From Orenia marismortui DSM 5156 (GTDB lineage: Bacteria > Bacillota > Halanaerobiia > Halobacteroidales > Halobacteroidaceae): a DNA stretch of 64,000 bases. The position numbers and the translations under genes are program-made. The notes beneath the pieces are model-generated. The model ran no database searches, was not told the DNA's origin, and worked only from the letters and a program-made list of their open reading frames with translations. The DNA is taken from NCBI RefSeq assembly GCF_000379025.1, contig NZ_KB900621.1:53928-117927 (forward strand), in the 5' to 3' direction. Position 1 is the stretch's first letter. Every line of letters starts with the position of its first letter. Positions 36,181 to 45,384 of this stretch are shown here, one piece after another.

Positions 36181-37164
36181 ATGAAAAAAAGAAGATTAGG
36201 AAAAAATGGTCCGCAGGTCTCAGCAATTGGATTAGGTTGTATGGGGATGAGCGAATTTTATGGAAAAAGTACTTATGAAGACTCTCGTAATACTATTTTA
36301 ACAGCACTTGAATCTGGAGTTGATTTTTTGGATACTGCTGATATGTATGGTAATGGACATAATGAAGAATTAATAGGTAAGATTTTAAAGGAATGGAGTG
36401 GTGAAGCTTTTGTAGCTACTAAATTTGGAATTGTAAGAAAACCTGGAGCATATGAGCGTACAATCAATGGTAAAGCAGAATATGTCAAGCAAGCTGCTGA
36501 GGCTAGTCTAAAGAGATTAGGGCGTGAGGTGATTGATTTATATTACCTACACAGAATGGATAATGATACTCCTATTGAAGAGACTATTGGTGCAATGGCA
36601 GATTTAGTTAAGGAAGGTAAAGTAAGATATATTGGTATTTCAGAATCTTCATCGGATACTATTAGGCGTGCTCATAGTGTTCATCCGTTAACTGCTGTGC
36701 AATCAGAGTATTCAATGGCAACAAGGCATATTGAAAAAGAGATACTACCCACTTTAAGAGAATTAGGTATAGGTTTTGTTGGATATAGTCCATTAAGTCG
36801 GGGATTGCTAACTGGAAAGTTAAATCAAGATGTATTGAAGCAAGAAGGAGATTTTAGAAGACTGTTACCTCGTTTGCAAGGTGAAAATTTTGAACATAAT
36901 AAGAAAGTTGTAAGAAAGCTGATAAATATAGCAACACGAAAAGAAATTATGCCAGCACAGCTCTCATTGGCATGGGTTCTATCAAGAGGTGAAGATATTA
37001 TACCTATTCTTGGTACAAAACGAGTTAAATACTTAATAGAAAACATAAAAGCAGTTGATGTTGAATTTAGTGCTGAAGAATTAGAAGAGATTGCAACTAT
37101 TTTATCTGATGGTATTAAAGGTGAGCGTTATACAGAATCGGGAATGTTAGGGGTAGAGGAGTAA
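36181..37164 (+). CDS. Aldo/keto reductase
   Basis: A TIM-barrel NADPH-dependent reductase of carbonyl compounds. The start [20 protein letters not shown] is the family opening. The catalytic tetrad is visible: Asp and Tyr in [18 protein letters not shown] (about 50-57), Lys in EAFVATKFG near 80 and His in DLYYLHRMD near 123. [14 protein letters not shown] near 279 binds NADPH phosphate. Its 327 residues are typical of the AKR13-like group. It ends the redox operon. The physiological substrate is not known. Confidence 0.93.
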   Translation: MKKRRLGKNGPQVSAIGLGCMGMSEFYGKSTYEDSRNTILTALESGVDFLDTADMYGNGHNEELIGKILKEWSGEAFVATKFGIVRKPGAYERTINGKAEYVKQAAEASLKRLGREVIDLYYLHRMDNDTPIEETIGAMADLVKEGKVRYIGISESSSDTIRRAHSVHPLTAVQSEYSMATRHIEKEILPTLRELGIGFVGYSPLSRGLLTGKLNQDVLKQEGDFRRLLPRLQGENFEHNKKVVRKLINIATRKEIMPAQLSLAWVLSRGEDIIPILGTKRVKYLIENIKAVDVEFSAEELEEIATILSDGIKGERYTESGMLGVEE

Positions 37165-37229
37165 ATTTGTTTTATTATAGCAACTAAAAATAGAATTATA
37201 TCACTAAAAATAAGCTAGGAGGAATAAAT

Positions 37230-37552
37230 ATGTTTAATGAATTTAAATTAAAGGTGAAGTGTTGATATTAGTTACAGCTATTAAAGTTTATAGGTGTGAG
37301 AATTTAGAATAAAATTCAAATGTAAGGTTATAGAAAGATAAAGCGACAGTTTCGGAGTTAGGCGTTAGGAGCTAGGACATAGAAAGATATTACTAACTCC
37401 TATGACCTATCACCTAGCACCTAAAAGTGTCGCTTTATACCCATTAAGTTTCACTTTAGATTCATTTGATCTGGCTTCAGGAGACTGGATTTAAAGATGT
37501 AGATGTAATTTGGAAATATTATAATTATGCCGTTTATGGTGGAATTAGATAG
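37230..37552 (+). pseudogene. Remnants of a class I SAM-dependent methyltransferase
   Basis: A well-spaced AGGAGG and ATG at 37230 begin a peptide MFNEFKLKVKC that stops at 37265. At 37463-37552 another frame encodes WLQETGFKDVDVIWKYYNYA and VYGGIR-stop, which is the C-terminal strand-helix end of a class I methyltransferase. Everything between is missing; a 101-bp heptad palindrome (37338-37438) sits there instead. The two ends therefore look like the borders of a roughly 0.6-kb gene whose core was deleted. Confidence 0.65.
37338..37438. repeat. Heptad palindrome element, NNNTAGG family
   Basis: Perfect 11-bp outer arms, ATAAAGCGACA and TGTCGCTTTAT, enclose heptads. The left arm reads GAGTTAG, GCGTTAG, GAGCTAG, GACATAG. 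The right arm in reverse complement reads TTTTAGG, TGCTAGG, TGATAGG, TCATAGG. A nearly identical copy lies at 60304-60404. It occupies the gap of the deleted methyltransferase gene. Confidence 0.85.
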
Positions 37553-37566
37553 TTGCTAGCATTTAA

Positions 37567-38448
37567 TTAGCTAAGCATTAATTCCATAAACTTCTTACTT
37601 GCAATAGAAAAGGGAATATTCTTATTAGTTACAACTGCCAACTTTCGCTTTGGCAGTTCTTCTTTTATATCTAATTGAAATAATTCTTTATTAGTTTTAT
37701 CAATACAATAATCAGGAACAAAGGAGATTCCCAGTCCTATCTTTGCCATTTCAATCAAAAGGTCAATGCTTCCTAACTCTACCTCTGGAGTAATCTCAAC
37801 TTCAAATTTATCCATTAATTCATCAAAAAATCTTCTAGTAGTTGTCTTCTTTTCTAACATTAGAATAGGATAATCAGCTAAGTCTTTAAGTTCAATGTCT
37901 TGTCCTTTAAGCTGTTTGAAATCATATCCGCTGATAAAGATATCTTTAAAAGTGAAAATCTCAGTAACCTCCATAAAATCTGTAATCTTATTATTAGGGA
38001 GATTAGTAATTATTAAATCAACAGCCCCTTGTTTTAATAGTTCTACACAAGTGCTAGAGGTTCTATTAGTAATTTGAATATGAATTTGAGGATAAAGTTG
38101 ATGAAATCTCTGTAAATAAGGTAATAAAAAATCTTTAGAAATAGTATCATTAGCACCGATATGTATTTCTCCCTTTTCAAAAGAATTAATCTCTTGGATA
38201 TTTCGCTCACCATTTTTAATTAAGTTAAGAGCAGGTTCAATATGCTTTAATAAAATCTCACCTTCTTTACTAAGGCTGACCTTTTTTGTACTTCTGATGA
38301 ATAAAGATGTACTCAATTCTTTCTCTAAAGATTTAATACTTTGGCTGACAGCAGATTGGGATATGAATAGTTCATCAGCAGCCTTTGAAAAACTAAGATG
38401 TTTTGCTACATAATAAAACACTTTATATAATTCATAGTTAATCTTCAT
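37567..38448 (-). CDS. LysR-family transcriptional regulator
   Basis: The N-terminal helix-turn-helix is LSFSKAADELFISQSAVSQS (about 18-37), with the typical LEKELSTSLFIRSTKKVSLS wing. A two-lobed periplasmic-binding-type effector domain (about 90-290) follows. At 293 residues it is full length. LysR proteins usually control a divergent neighbour; upstream of it lie only repeats and purL, so the target is unclear. AGAGGTG lies 7-13 nt before the ATG. Confidence 0.92.
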   Translation of the reverse strand: MKINYELYKVFYYVAKHLSFSKAADELFISQSAVSQSIKSLEKELSTSLFIRSTKKVSLSKEGEILLKHIEPALNLIKNGERNIQEINSFEKGEIHIGANDTISKDFLLPYLQRFHQLYPQIHIQITNRTSSTCVELLKQGAVDLIITNLPNNKITDFMEVTEIFTFKDIFISGYDFKQLKGQDIELKDLADYPILMLEKKTTTRRFFDELMDKFEVEITPEVELGSIDLLIEMAKIGLGISFVPDYCIDKTNKELFQLDIKEELPKRKLAVVTNKNIPFSIASKKFMELMLS

Positions 38449-38519
38449 TTATAAGCACCTCTAATTAATATTATTAGAATTATTAATTTTACTACTTAAT
38501 TATAACAGGTTATAATGAT

Positions 38520-38546
38520 AATGTACAATTGATAATTTACAATTAA
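38520..38546. repeat. Single-armed AATTGAY heptad remnant
   Basis: GTACAATTGATAATTTACAA contains AATTGAT, AATTTAC and AATTAAA in register. I see no matching right arm nearby. Confidence 0.5.
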
Positions 38547-38562
38547 AAACAAAAAGAAAGCT

Positions 38563-38793
38563 TAACCACGAAGGTACACGAATCTTCACGAATTAAAGAA
38601 CATTAAAAACTTAAATTCAAAAGGATTTATTAGCATAGAGTTACACAGACTAGAATATAAAAATTAAATAAATTAAGATTTTAAATCGGATTTTAATCAG
38701 AGTTTAATCTGTGTCAAAAAAGATTTTGATTTATATCTTTTATAAAATATTTTAATGGTTTTATTCGTGTGTATTCGTGACTATTCGTGGTTC
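38563..38793. repeat. Nested palindrome with 10-nt CACGAAT repeats before purL
   Basis: The left arm has CACGAAGGTA, CACGAATCTT, CACGAATTAA. The right arm has ATTCGTGTGT, ATTCGTGACT, ATTCGTGGTT, the same unit inverted with 10-nt spacing. An inner pair ACACAGA (38643-38649) and TCTGTGT (38708-38714) nests inside. The whole gap 38449-38833 holds only repeats and AT-rich DNA; no riboswitch is seen before purL. Confidence 0.75.
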
Positions 38794-38833
38794 CAAAAGG
38801 TTTTGAACTTAAAATATAAAGGGAGGCTCCATC

Positions 38834-41800
38834 ATGCCACAAATCAGAAGAGTCTATGTCGAGAAGAAAGAAGGGTATAATGTAGAAGCTAAGCAATTAT
38901 TAGCTGATTTTAAGGAGAGCTTACAGCTAGAGAATTTAGAGGATGTTAGAATCGTCAATAGATATGATATCTCTAAGATATCAGAAGAAGCTTATCAGCA
39001 AGCCTGTAACACAATCTTATCAGAGCCAACAGTAGATAATTTAGCAGAAGAAGAATTAGAGTTATCTGAATCAGAAACTACTTTTGGAGTAGAGTATTTA
39101 CCAGGACAATATGACCAGAGAGCAGATTCAGCAGAGCAGTGTATACAGATATTAAATAACGATGAAAAGCCGATTGTTAGAGCGGCAAGATTAATTGTCT
39201 TAAAGGGAGATTTAACAGCAGAAGAGGTAGAGAAGATTAAAGAGTATTATATCAACCCTGTAGATTCAAGAGAGGCAGATTTAGCAAAGCCAGAAACTCT
39301 AGAGATGAAATATGAAGTGCCAACAGAAGTAGAGACTATTGAAGGGTTTATTGAAGCCGATGAAGCAGGTATAGAGGATTTATTAGTAGAATTAGGACTA
39401 GCTATGAGTAAAGAGGATTTACTTCATACTCAGAACTACTTTAGAGATACAGAGAAGAGAAATCCTACAATTACAGAGATAAGATTATTAGATACCTATT
39501 GGTCTGACCACTGTCGCCATACAACCTTCTTAACTAAGATAGAAGGTGTAGAGATAGAAGAGGGAAAATATACTAAGCCAATTGCTGAGGCTTATGCAGA
39601 GTATTTGGCAGGAAGAGAAAGAGTATATCAAGGTAAAGATAAAGATATCTGTTTGATGGATATTGCCTTAATGGGGATGAAAGAGCTAAGAAAAGATGGT
39701 AAGCTAGAAGACTTAGAGATATCTGAGGAGGTTAATGCAGCTAGTATTATAGTTCCTGTAGATGTAGATGGAGAAGAAGAGGAATGGTTAGTAATGTTCA
39801 AAAATGAAACCCATAACCATCCTACAGAGATTGAGCCTTTTGGTGGAGCAGCAACCTGCTTAGGTGGAGCTATTCGTGATCCATTATCAGGTCGTTCTTA
39901 TGTTTATCAAGCTATGAGAATTACAGGAAGTGGAGATCCAAGAACTTCAATAGAAGATACAATCCCAGGTAAATTACCACAAAAGAAGATAGCTCAAGAA
40001 GCATCTCATGGTTATAGCTCTTATGGAAATCAGATCGGATTAGCGACAGGGATGGTACAGGAGATTTATGATGAAAGATATCTAGCTAAGCATATGGAGA
40101 TAGGTGCAGTAGTGGCAGCAGCGCCTAAAGAGAATGTAGTTAGAGGAAGTGCAGAGCCAGGAGATATCATTATCTTGTTAGGTGGACAGACTGGTCGTGA
40201 TGGTTGTGGTGGTGCAACAGGTTCATCAAAAGCCCATACAGAAGAATCAATTGAAGAGTGCGGAGCAGAAGTACAGAAAGGTAACCCACCTACAGAAAGA
40301 AAGATACAGAGATTATTTAGAAATCCTAAGGTAAGTAAGATGATTAAGGTCTGCAATGACTTTGGTGCTGGTGGAGTATCAGTAGCAATCGGTGAACTAG
40401 CAGATGCTTTAGAGATTAATCTAGATGCTGTACCTAAAAAATATGCAGGATTAGATGGAACTGAATTAGCTATCTCTGAATCTCAAGAACGGATGGCTGT
40501 AGTAGTAGATCAAGAGAATGTAGAGGAATTTATCGAGTTATCAGAGACAGAGAACTTAGAAGCAACAGTTGTAGCAGAGGTCAAAGGTCATAGAAGATTA
40601 ATCATGAACTGGCAAGGTAAGGATATAGTCAATATCAGTAGAGACTTCTTAGATACTAATGGTGCTACTCAAAGCACTAAAGTAGTAGTTAAGAATCCTC
40701 AAGAGGAAGAAAACTACTTTGAAACAGCAGCTAAAACTAGATTAACAGCAGATAAAGGTTTAAAATCAAAATGGCTAGATAATCTATCAGATATCAATGT
40801 ATGTAGCCAAAAGGGATTGGTAGAGAAGTTCGATAGCTCAATTGGAGCAGGAACTGTCTTAATGCCCTTTGGAGGAAAGTATCAATTAACACCTACTCAA
40901 AGTATGGTAGCGAAGATTCCTATGTTAAAGGGTGATACAAGTACAGGAACTATTATGAGCCACGGTTATAATTCAAAATTATCGACTTGGAGTCCTTTCC
41001 ATGGAGCATTATATGCAGTAATTGAATCGGTGGCAAAGGTAGTAGCTACAGGTGGAAGCTATGATAAGATAAGATTTACCTTCCAAGAGTACTTTGAAAG
41101 ATTAAATAATGATTATGCTAAATGGGGTAAACCTTTTAGTGCATTATTAGGTGCTTATCATGCACAGAAGAGATTTGCTTTGCCAGCTATTGGTGGTAAG
41201 GATAGTATGTCAGGAAGCTTTAATGATATTGATGTACCACCTACCTTAGTATCTTTTGCAGTAGATACAGTAGATGTTAACAATGTTATCTCACCAGAGT
41301 TTAAAAATGCTGATAGTAAGGTAGTTTATATACCAGTAGCCAAAGATGAAGCTGAAATGCCTGATTTTGATAAATTAATAGAAGCATATAATACAATAAC
41401 AAATTTAATTAAAGAAGATAAAATCTTAGCAGCCCAAGCGATAACCTTAGGTGGTATTGCAGAAGCGGTAACGAAGATGAGCTTTGGTAATAAGATAGGT
41501 GTTACTTTCCAAGATAAAATTAAAGAAGATAAACTATTTAGTCCAGATTATGGAGCAATTATCTTAGAAGTAAAAGCGGGAGGAGATTTAGCAGAGTTAT
41601 TTGGAAAAGTAGAGTATGAAGTTTTAGGAGTAACAAGTGTAGAAGAAACTATCAAAGTTAATGGTCTAGATTTAGCTATTGATGAAGCTATAACTGCTTG
41701 GGAAGCTCCTTTAGAGAAGGTATATCGAACTAAAACAGAAGAAGAGACTAAAGATTATGAATTTACGCCATACAATGCTAAAGAGGTTTATAAACCGAAG

Positions 41801-42613
41801 GTTAAGGTAGCTAAGCCTAAGGTATTAATCCCGGTCTTCCCAGGAACAAACTGTGAGTATGATACAGCAAAACAATTTGAACAAGCAGGAGCAGAGGTAG
41901 AGACCTTAGTATTTAAGAACTTAAAGCCTCAGCAGATAGAAGAGTCAATAGATGCTATGGCAGAAGCAATCAATAGTTCTCAAATAGTATCATTAGTAGG
42001 AGGCTTTAGTGCTGGAGATGAGCCTGAAGGTTCAGGTAAATTTATAGCAACAGTCTTTAGAAATCCTAAGATTAAAGAAGCAGTCATGAATCTATTAAAT
42101 AATAGAGATGGATTAATGCTAGGGATCTGTAATGGTTTCCAAGCTTTAATTAAGCTAGGATTAGTGCCTTATGGAGAGATACGAGAATTGATAGAAGAGG
42201 CACCGACACTGACTTATAATACAATCGGTCGCCATGTATCCTGTATGACTAATACCAAAATAGTATCAAATAAATCACCATGGTTTGCTAATGTAGAGGT
42301 AGGAGATACACACTCAATTCCTGTATCCCATGGGGAAGGACGCTTTGTAGCAAGTAAAGAGGTTGTAAAAGAGTTATTTGCTAATGGACAGGTAGCTACC
42401 CAATATGTAGATTTTGCTGGTAAGCCAAGCTCAGATATAGCCTTCAACCCTAACGGTTCAGTTTATGCCATTGAAGGTATTACCAGCCCTGATGGTCGTG
42501 TTCTAGGTAAGATGGGACACTCAGAACGGATCGGTACTAATGTATCGAAGAATATAATTGCTAAGAAAGATCAGATGTTATTTAAAGCAGGAGTAGAGTA
42601 TTTTAAAAAGTAA
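38834..42613 (+). CDS. purL: Phosphoribosylformylglycinamidine synthase, large fused type
   Basis: This 1259-residue enzyme converts FGAR to FGAM using glutamine and ATP. It is the large single-chain form, so separate purQ and purS are not needed. Domain order: N-terminal PurS-like region (1-150), linker with YWSDHCRHTTF near 217, two AIR-synthase-like halves (KNETHNHPTEIEPFGGAATC near 324; ALPAIGGKDSMSGSF near 783) and a C-terminal glutaminase. The glutaminase has PVFPGTNCEYDTA and the nucleophile Cys in LGICNGFQALIKLG. It lies 13 kb from the other pur genes and has no visible riboswitch. GGGAGG precedes the ATG. Confidence 0.97.
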   Translation: MPQIRRVYVEKKEGYNVEAKQLLADFKESLQLENLEDVRIVNRYDISKISEEAYQQACNTILSEPTVDNLAEEELELSESETTFGVEYLPGQYDQRADSAEQCIQILNNDEKPIVRAARLIVLKGDLTAEEVEKIKEYYINPVDSREADLAKPETLEMKYEVPTEVETIEGFIEADEAGIEDLLVELGLAMSKEDLLHTQNYFRDTEKRNPTITEIRLLDTYWSDHCRHTTFLTKIEGVEIEEGKYTKPIAEAYAEYLAGRERVYQGKDKDICLMDIALMGMKELRKDGKLEDLEISEEVNAASIIVPVDVDGEEEEWLVMFKNETHNHPTEIEPFGGAATCLGGAIRDPLSGRSYVYQAMRITGSGDPRTSIEDTIPGKLPQKKIAQEASHGYSSYGNQIGLATGMVQEIYDERYLAKHMEIGAVVAAAPKENVVRGSAEPGDIIILLGGQTGRDGCGGATGSSKAHTEESIEECGAEVQKGNPPTERKIQRLFRNPKVSKMIKVCNDFGAGGVSVAIGELADALEINLDAVPKKYAGLDGTELAISESQERMAVVVDQENVEEFIELSETENLEATVVAEVKGHRRLIMNWQGKDIVNISRDFLDTNGATQSTKVVVKNPQEEENYFETAAKTRLTADKGLKSKWLDNLSDINVCSQKGLVEKFDSSIGAGTVLMPFGGKYQLTPTQSMVAKIPMLKGDTSTGTIMSHGYNSKLSTWSPFHGALYAVIESVAKVVATGGSYDKIRFTFQEYFERLNNDYAKWGKPFSALLGAYHAQKRFALPAIGGKDSMSGSFNDIDVPPTLVSFAVDTVDVNNVISPEFKNADSKVVYIPVAKDEAEMPDFDKLIEAYNTITNLIKEDKILAAQAITLGGIAEAVTKMSFGNKIGVTFQDKIKEDKLFSPDYGAIILEVKAGGDLAELFGKVEYEVLGVTSVEETIKVNGLDLAIDEAITAWEAPLEKVYRTKTEEETKDYEFTPYNAKEVYKPKVKVAKPKVLIPVFPGTNCEYDTAKQFEQAGAEVETLVFKNLKPQQIEESIDAMAEAINSSQIVSLVGGFSAGDEPEGSGKFIATVFRNPKIKEAVMNLLNNRDGLMLGICNGFQALIKLGLVPYGEIRELIEEAPTLTYNTIGRHVSCMTNTKIVSNKSPWFANVEVGDTHSIPVSHGEGRFVASKEVVKELFANGQVATQYVDFAGKPSSDIAFNPNGSVYAIEGITSPDGRVLGKMGHSERIGTNVSKNIIAKKDQMLFKAGVEYFKK

Positions 42614-42625
42614 ATAGTGAAATTG

Positions 42626-42660
42626 AAAGAGACTGCGAATTAATTCGCAGTCTCTTTTTG
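42626..42660 (+). terminator. Terminator after purL
   Basis: AAAGAGACTGCGAATT and its complement form a perfect stem followed by TTTTTG. Confidence 0.92.
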
Positions 42661-42758
42661 TTTAAGGAAAATAGAAAGATCATCTTCCAAAAAGTACATA
42701 TAACAAATAAACATTTATAATTATATATTGATTATAAGGTAGTTGTTTTATCTAGGAG

Positions 42759-44021
42759 GTGGTTGAAATAAATAAATTAAAGATTAACCTTTCATTAAGT
42801 GGTGGAGGAGTTAAGGGGATAGCACATGTAGGTGGAATTAAGGCTTTAGAGGATAAGCAGATTCAAATATCAGGAATTGCAGGGACTTCAGCAGGGGCAA
42901 TTATAGCTACACTTTATGGTGCTGGTTATAGTTGTAGTGAGTTAAAAGAGATTTTATTTGAAGAGAAATTTGCGAGATTCAAAGATAGATTTTCCTTAAG
43001 TCGGTTAGTAAAAAAATTTGGTTTATATAAGGGAGATAATTTTTTTAGATGGATTAAAGAAAAATTAGAAGTAAAAGGAATTAGAAACTTTAGGGACTTT
43101 AATAAAGACGTAATAGTAGTGGCTTCAAATGTTAGTAATAAAAGAAGTGAGATCTTCTCTAGGCAGAAAACCCCCTATGTTTCTGTAGCTAAAGCAGTAA
43201 GAATGTCTATGAGTATACCTGTGTTTTATATGCCTTATAAATACCTATCTAGTTTATATGTTGATGGAGGAGTAATGAATAATCTTCCTTTAAAAGTATT
43301 TAATAAATCAAAATTGCCTAATTTAGGTTTTGTTTTATATCAGGATGAGAAAAAAACAGATAGTATCAATGGTTTTATTGATTACTTATCTGCGCTAGTA
43401 GAAATGATAATGACATTAAATGAGCGCCATCAAATTGAACTATCTCGATCACATCTTATATCTATTCCTACAGGTGATATTAAAGCAATAGACTTCTCTT
43501 TATCTAGAAAAGAGAAGGAATGGCTATATCAGTCAGGATATACTAATGTAGAAAAGAGTTTGTTAACCTTTAAGGATAGAAGATTAAGAAAAAGTATATT
43601 TAAATTTCAAGATTTGAATAATATAAAATCTACTCCTACTGAATTAAGAGAATTTGCTAGTGAAATGGTTGATTATATTATAGAGAAAGTAGATGTTGAT
43701 TCTTTTGATACTATTGTAACTTCAAGTAATGATGATCACTATTTGTTTTCCTATTTTGTTGCTTCAAAAATGAATAAAAAGTTTACTACTATTAATCCAT
43801 ATCGAAATAATCTAGATTATAATTATAGTTATATTAATAAAGAAGAAAGGGTTATTATTCTTAATTTTAAGCATAAAAATAAAGAATTATTGGAGATAAT
43901 AAAAAAGGTAGAAGAAGAAGGTATAGAAATTATAGATTCCTTCTCATTTATCAATGATAAAAAAAATAAATGTGAATTATGTAATTGTCTTAATGCTCAT
44001 TATTCTTATTATATAATTTAA
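42759..44021 (+). CDS. Patatin-like phospholipase
   Basis: A predicted lipid acyl hydrolase. The oxyanion hole is SGGGVKGIAHVGGI near residue 14, the nucleophile Ser is in GTSAGAIIATLYG near 43 and the catalytic Asp in VDGGVMNNLPLKVF near 172. A C-terminal extension of about 150 residues has no domain I recognise and ends with a Cys-rich CELCNCLNAHYSYY. The GTG at 42759 overlaps the AGGAGG ribosome site, which is not workable. An in-frame ATA at 42768, 8 nt after AGGAGG, would give MNKLKINLSLSGGG. The true start is therefore uncertain and possibly non-canonical. Confidence 0.85.
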   Translation: MVEINKLKINLSLSGGGVKGIAHVGGIKALEDKQIQISGIAGTSAGAIIATLYGAGYSCSELKEILFEEKFARFKDRFSLSRLVKKFGLYKGDNFFRWIKEKLEVKGIRNFRDFNKDVIVVASNVSNKRSEIFSRQKTPYVSVAKAVRMSMSIPVFYMPYKYLSSLYVDGGVMNNLPLKVFNKSKLPNLGFVLYQDEKKTDSINGFIDYLSALVEMIMTLNERHQIELSRSHLISIPTGDIKAIDFSLSRKEKEWLYQSGYTNVEKSLLTFKDRRLRKSIFKFQDLNNIKSTPTELREFASEMVDYIIEKVDVDSFDTIVTSSNDDHYLFSYFVASKMNKKFTTINPYRNNLDYNYSYINKEERVIILNFKHKNKELLEIIKKVEEEGIEIIDSFSFINDKKNKCELCNCLNAHYSYYII

Positions 44022-44033
44022 AAAACACTTAAA

Positions 44034-44091
44034 TGATAATCGTTATTATTTCTGCTAAGGTCTTGACATCTGGATAGAAAATAAATATAAT
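44034..44091 (+). promoter_or_regulatory. Consensus promoter and Fur-type box of the rubrerythrin gene
   Basis: TTGACA (44063-44068), a 17-nt spacer and TATAAT (44086-44091) are a perfect promoter. TGATAATCGTTATTA (44034-44048) matches the 7-1-7 Fur core at 13 of 15 positions and lies upstream of -35. A second AATAATTATT palindrome lies near 44099-44108, just after the start point. Fur or PerR control is inferred. Confidence 0.7.
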
Positions 44092-44149
44092 TAACTTAAC
44101 AATAATTATTACTAATAAGAAATCATACATATCAAGGGGGAGTTTTAAT

Positions 44150-44569
44150 ATGGAATTTGTTGTTGAGAATAAGTTAGGAAGTACTAAAGGGACAGAGTTG
44201 GAAAAAGTGGTAGACGGACAATTTAAAGGAGAAACTCAAGAAACAGGTCTATATTTAGCTATGGCAAGACAGGCTCAAAGAGAAGGGTATCCAGAGATAG
44301 CAGAAGTATTAAAAAGAATTGCGATTGAAGAGGCTGAACATGCAGCTAGATTTGCTGAATTAAATGCTAAAATTTCTGCTTCTACTAAAGAGAATATCGA
44401 AAAGATGTTACAAGGAGAGCAAGGAGCTAATAAAATGAAGAATAAAGCTGCTGTAACTGCAGCAGAAGAAAATTTAGCTGCAGCTAATGATGTCTTTAAT
44501 GAGTCTGCTAAAGATGAAGCTAGACATGCTGCTATGTTAAAGGGTATGTTAGATAGATATTTTGGATAA
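44150..44569 (+). CDS. Rubrerythrin-family diiron protein lacking rubredoxin
   Basis: A 139-residue four-helix bundle expected to reduce hydrogen peroxide in the cytosol. Metal ligands fall in [10 protein letters not shown] (about 27-36), the EEAEHA motif near 60-65 and the DEARHA motif near 122-127. The usual C-terminal rubredoxin domain is absent, so electrons must come from a separate carrier. It is monocistronic with a perfect promoter and a Fur/PerR-type box, a pattern of oxidative or metal stress control. GGGGGAG precedes the ATG. Confidence 0.88.
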   Translation: MEFVVENKLGSTKGTELEKVVDGQFKGETQETGLYLAMARQAQREGYPEIAEVLKRIAIEEAEHAARFAELNAKISASTKENIEKMLQGEQGANKMKNKAAVTAAEENLAAANDVFNESAKDEARHAAMLKGMLDRYFG

Positions 44570-44590
44570 TTAAATGAAGATTATAATATT

Positions 44591-44626
44591 AAAAAGATGG
44601 CTCTATACTATAGAGCCATCTTTTTT
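44591..44626 (+). terminator. Terminator after rubrerythrin
   Basis: AAAAAGATGGCTCTATA pairs with TATAGAGCCATCTTTTTT. Confidence 0.92.
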
Positions 44627-44954
44627 GATTTTTAGAAAGAAACAAATAGTTAAAAATTATCTAACTATTAATAGTTAGATGGGTAAAAAAATTTATAAAA
44701 TAAATCCTTTTGTAATATTTACCAATTAATTTTAATATAAATATATAGTGCCTTGATTTGTTAATTTCATTATATAAATTTAAACAGATAATTTATATAA
44801 TGGAGCTTAGAAAAAATTATTTCAAAAAAAAGAAAGTTAAGCAGGAATATCATTAACAATGTAGAAATAATAAATTAAGTTATAGTTAAATTTATATTTT
44901 TTAAAATCTATAGATATTATTTCAGATTAAGTTATATAATTGGAATAATATGTC

Positions 44955-44983
44955 TTGACACTATATATAGTTATAGTTATAAT
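44955..44983 (+). promoter_or_regulatory. Consensus promoter of the malE-F-G leader
   Basis: TTGACA (44955-44960), a 17-nt spacer and TATAAT (44978-44983) form a perfect promoter nearly 400 nt before malE. The preceding 44627-44954 is AT-rich and without a gene. Confidence 0.85.
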
Positions 44984-44994
44984 TATATATAATG

Positions 44995-45290
44995 AAATTA
45001 TTAAAATTTAAGGGCAAGATTGTATAAGTCTACAAGCACCCCGGCAATGATTGTTAGATGCAATTATTGGTGGGATTTATTTATATAAGCATATAATTTT
45101 AAAGAGAATAAATAATTAATACAATAGTATATAATTTAAAAAGAATATTAGATAATTCTAAAATTATAAGATAATAACCCCAATAAGTTAAGGAATATTC
45201 TGATATTAGAGGAATAAACCAGATCTTCACCTGGTAAATTTTTCTAATGATGTATTTTTTGATTTATTGGGTTTTATTATAGATTTATAG
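44995..45290 (+). promoter_or_regulatory. Structured leader RNA before malE, candidate cis-regulator of unassigned class
   Basis: Two structured parts are visible. The first is a GC-richer block near 45010-45075: CAAGCACCCCGGCAATGATTG then, after TTAGATG, CAATTATTGGTGGG, which forms a 9-bp stem plus a CCC/GGG outer closure. The second, at 45179-45271, is a long rod closed by CCCAATAA/TTATTGGG, with inner ATTAGA/TTCTAAT and ACCAG/CTGGT stems, followed by TTTT. The rod acts as a terminator. I could not fit this to a known riboswitch, T-box or ribozyme class. Confidence 0.5.
45179..45276 (+). terminator. Long-stem terminator in the malE leader
   Basis: Outer stem CCCAATAA (45179-45186) with TTATTGGG (45264-45271), then a T-rich run. 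An inner ACCAG/CTGGT hairpin makes the rod continuous. It lies 110 nt before malE on the sense strand and would attenuate the operon. Confidence 0.7.
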
Positions 45291-45384
45291 TAAAACAAAC
45301 TCTAATCTTAATATAGTTAATTATTGTTTGTTTTTTCAAAATTCAATTTAAAATAAAAAATGAAATCTAGGAGGGAAAATTAGA

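Noticed and set aside
40066-40356. Minus-strand 96-codon open frame inside purL
   Set aside because: It is an antisense shadow of the purL reading frame with no start context; other long antisense frames in purC, purN, lysA, malE, malF, walJ-type genes and the aldo/keto reductase were rejected for the same reason.
44995-45290. malE leader as a T-box, glmS, glycine, c-di-GMP or PRPP element
   Set aside because: None of the conserved strings of those classes could be found in it.
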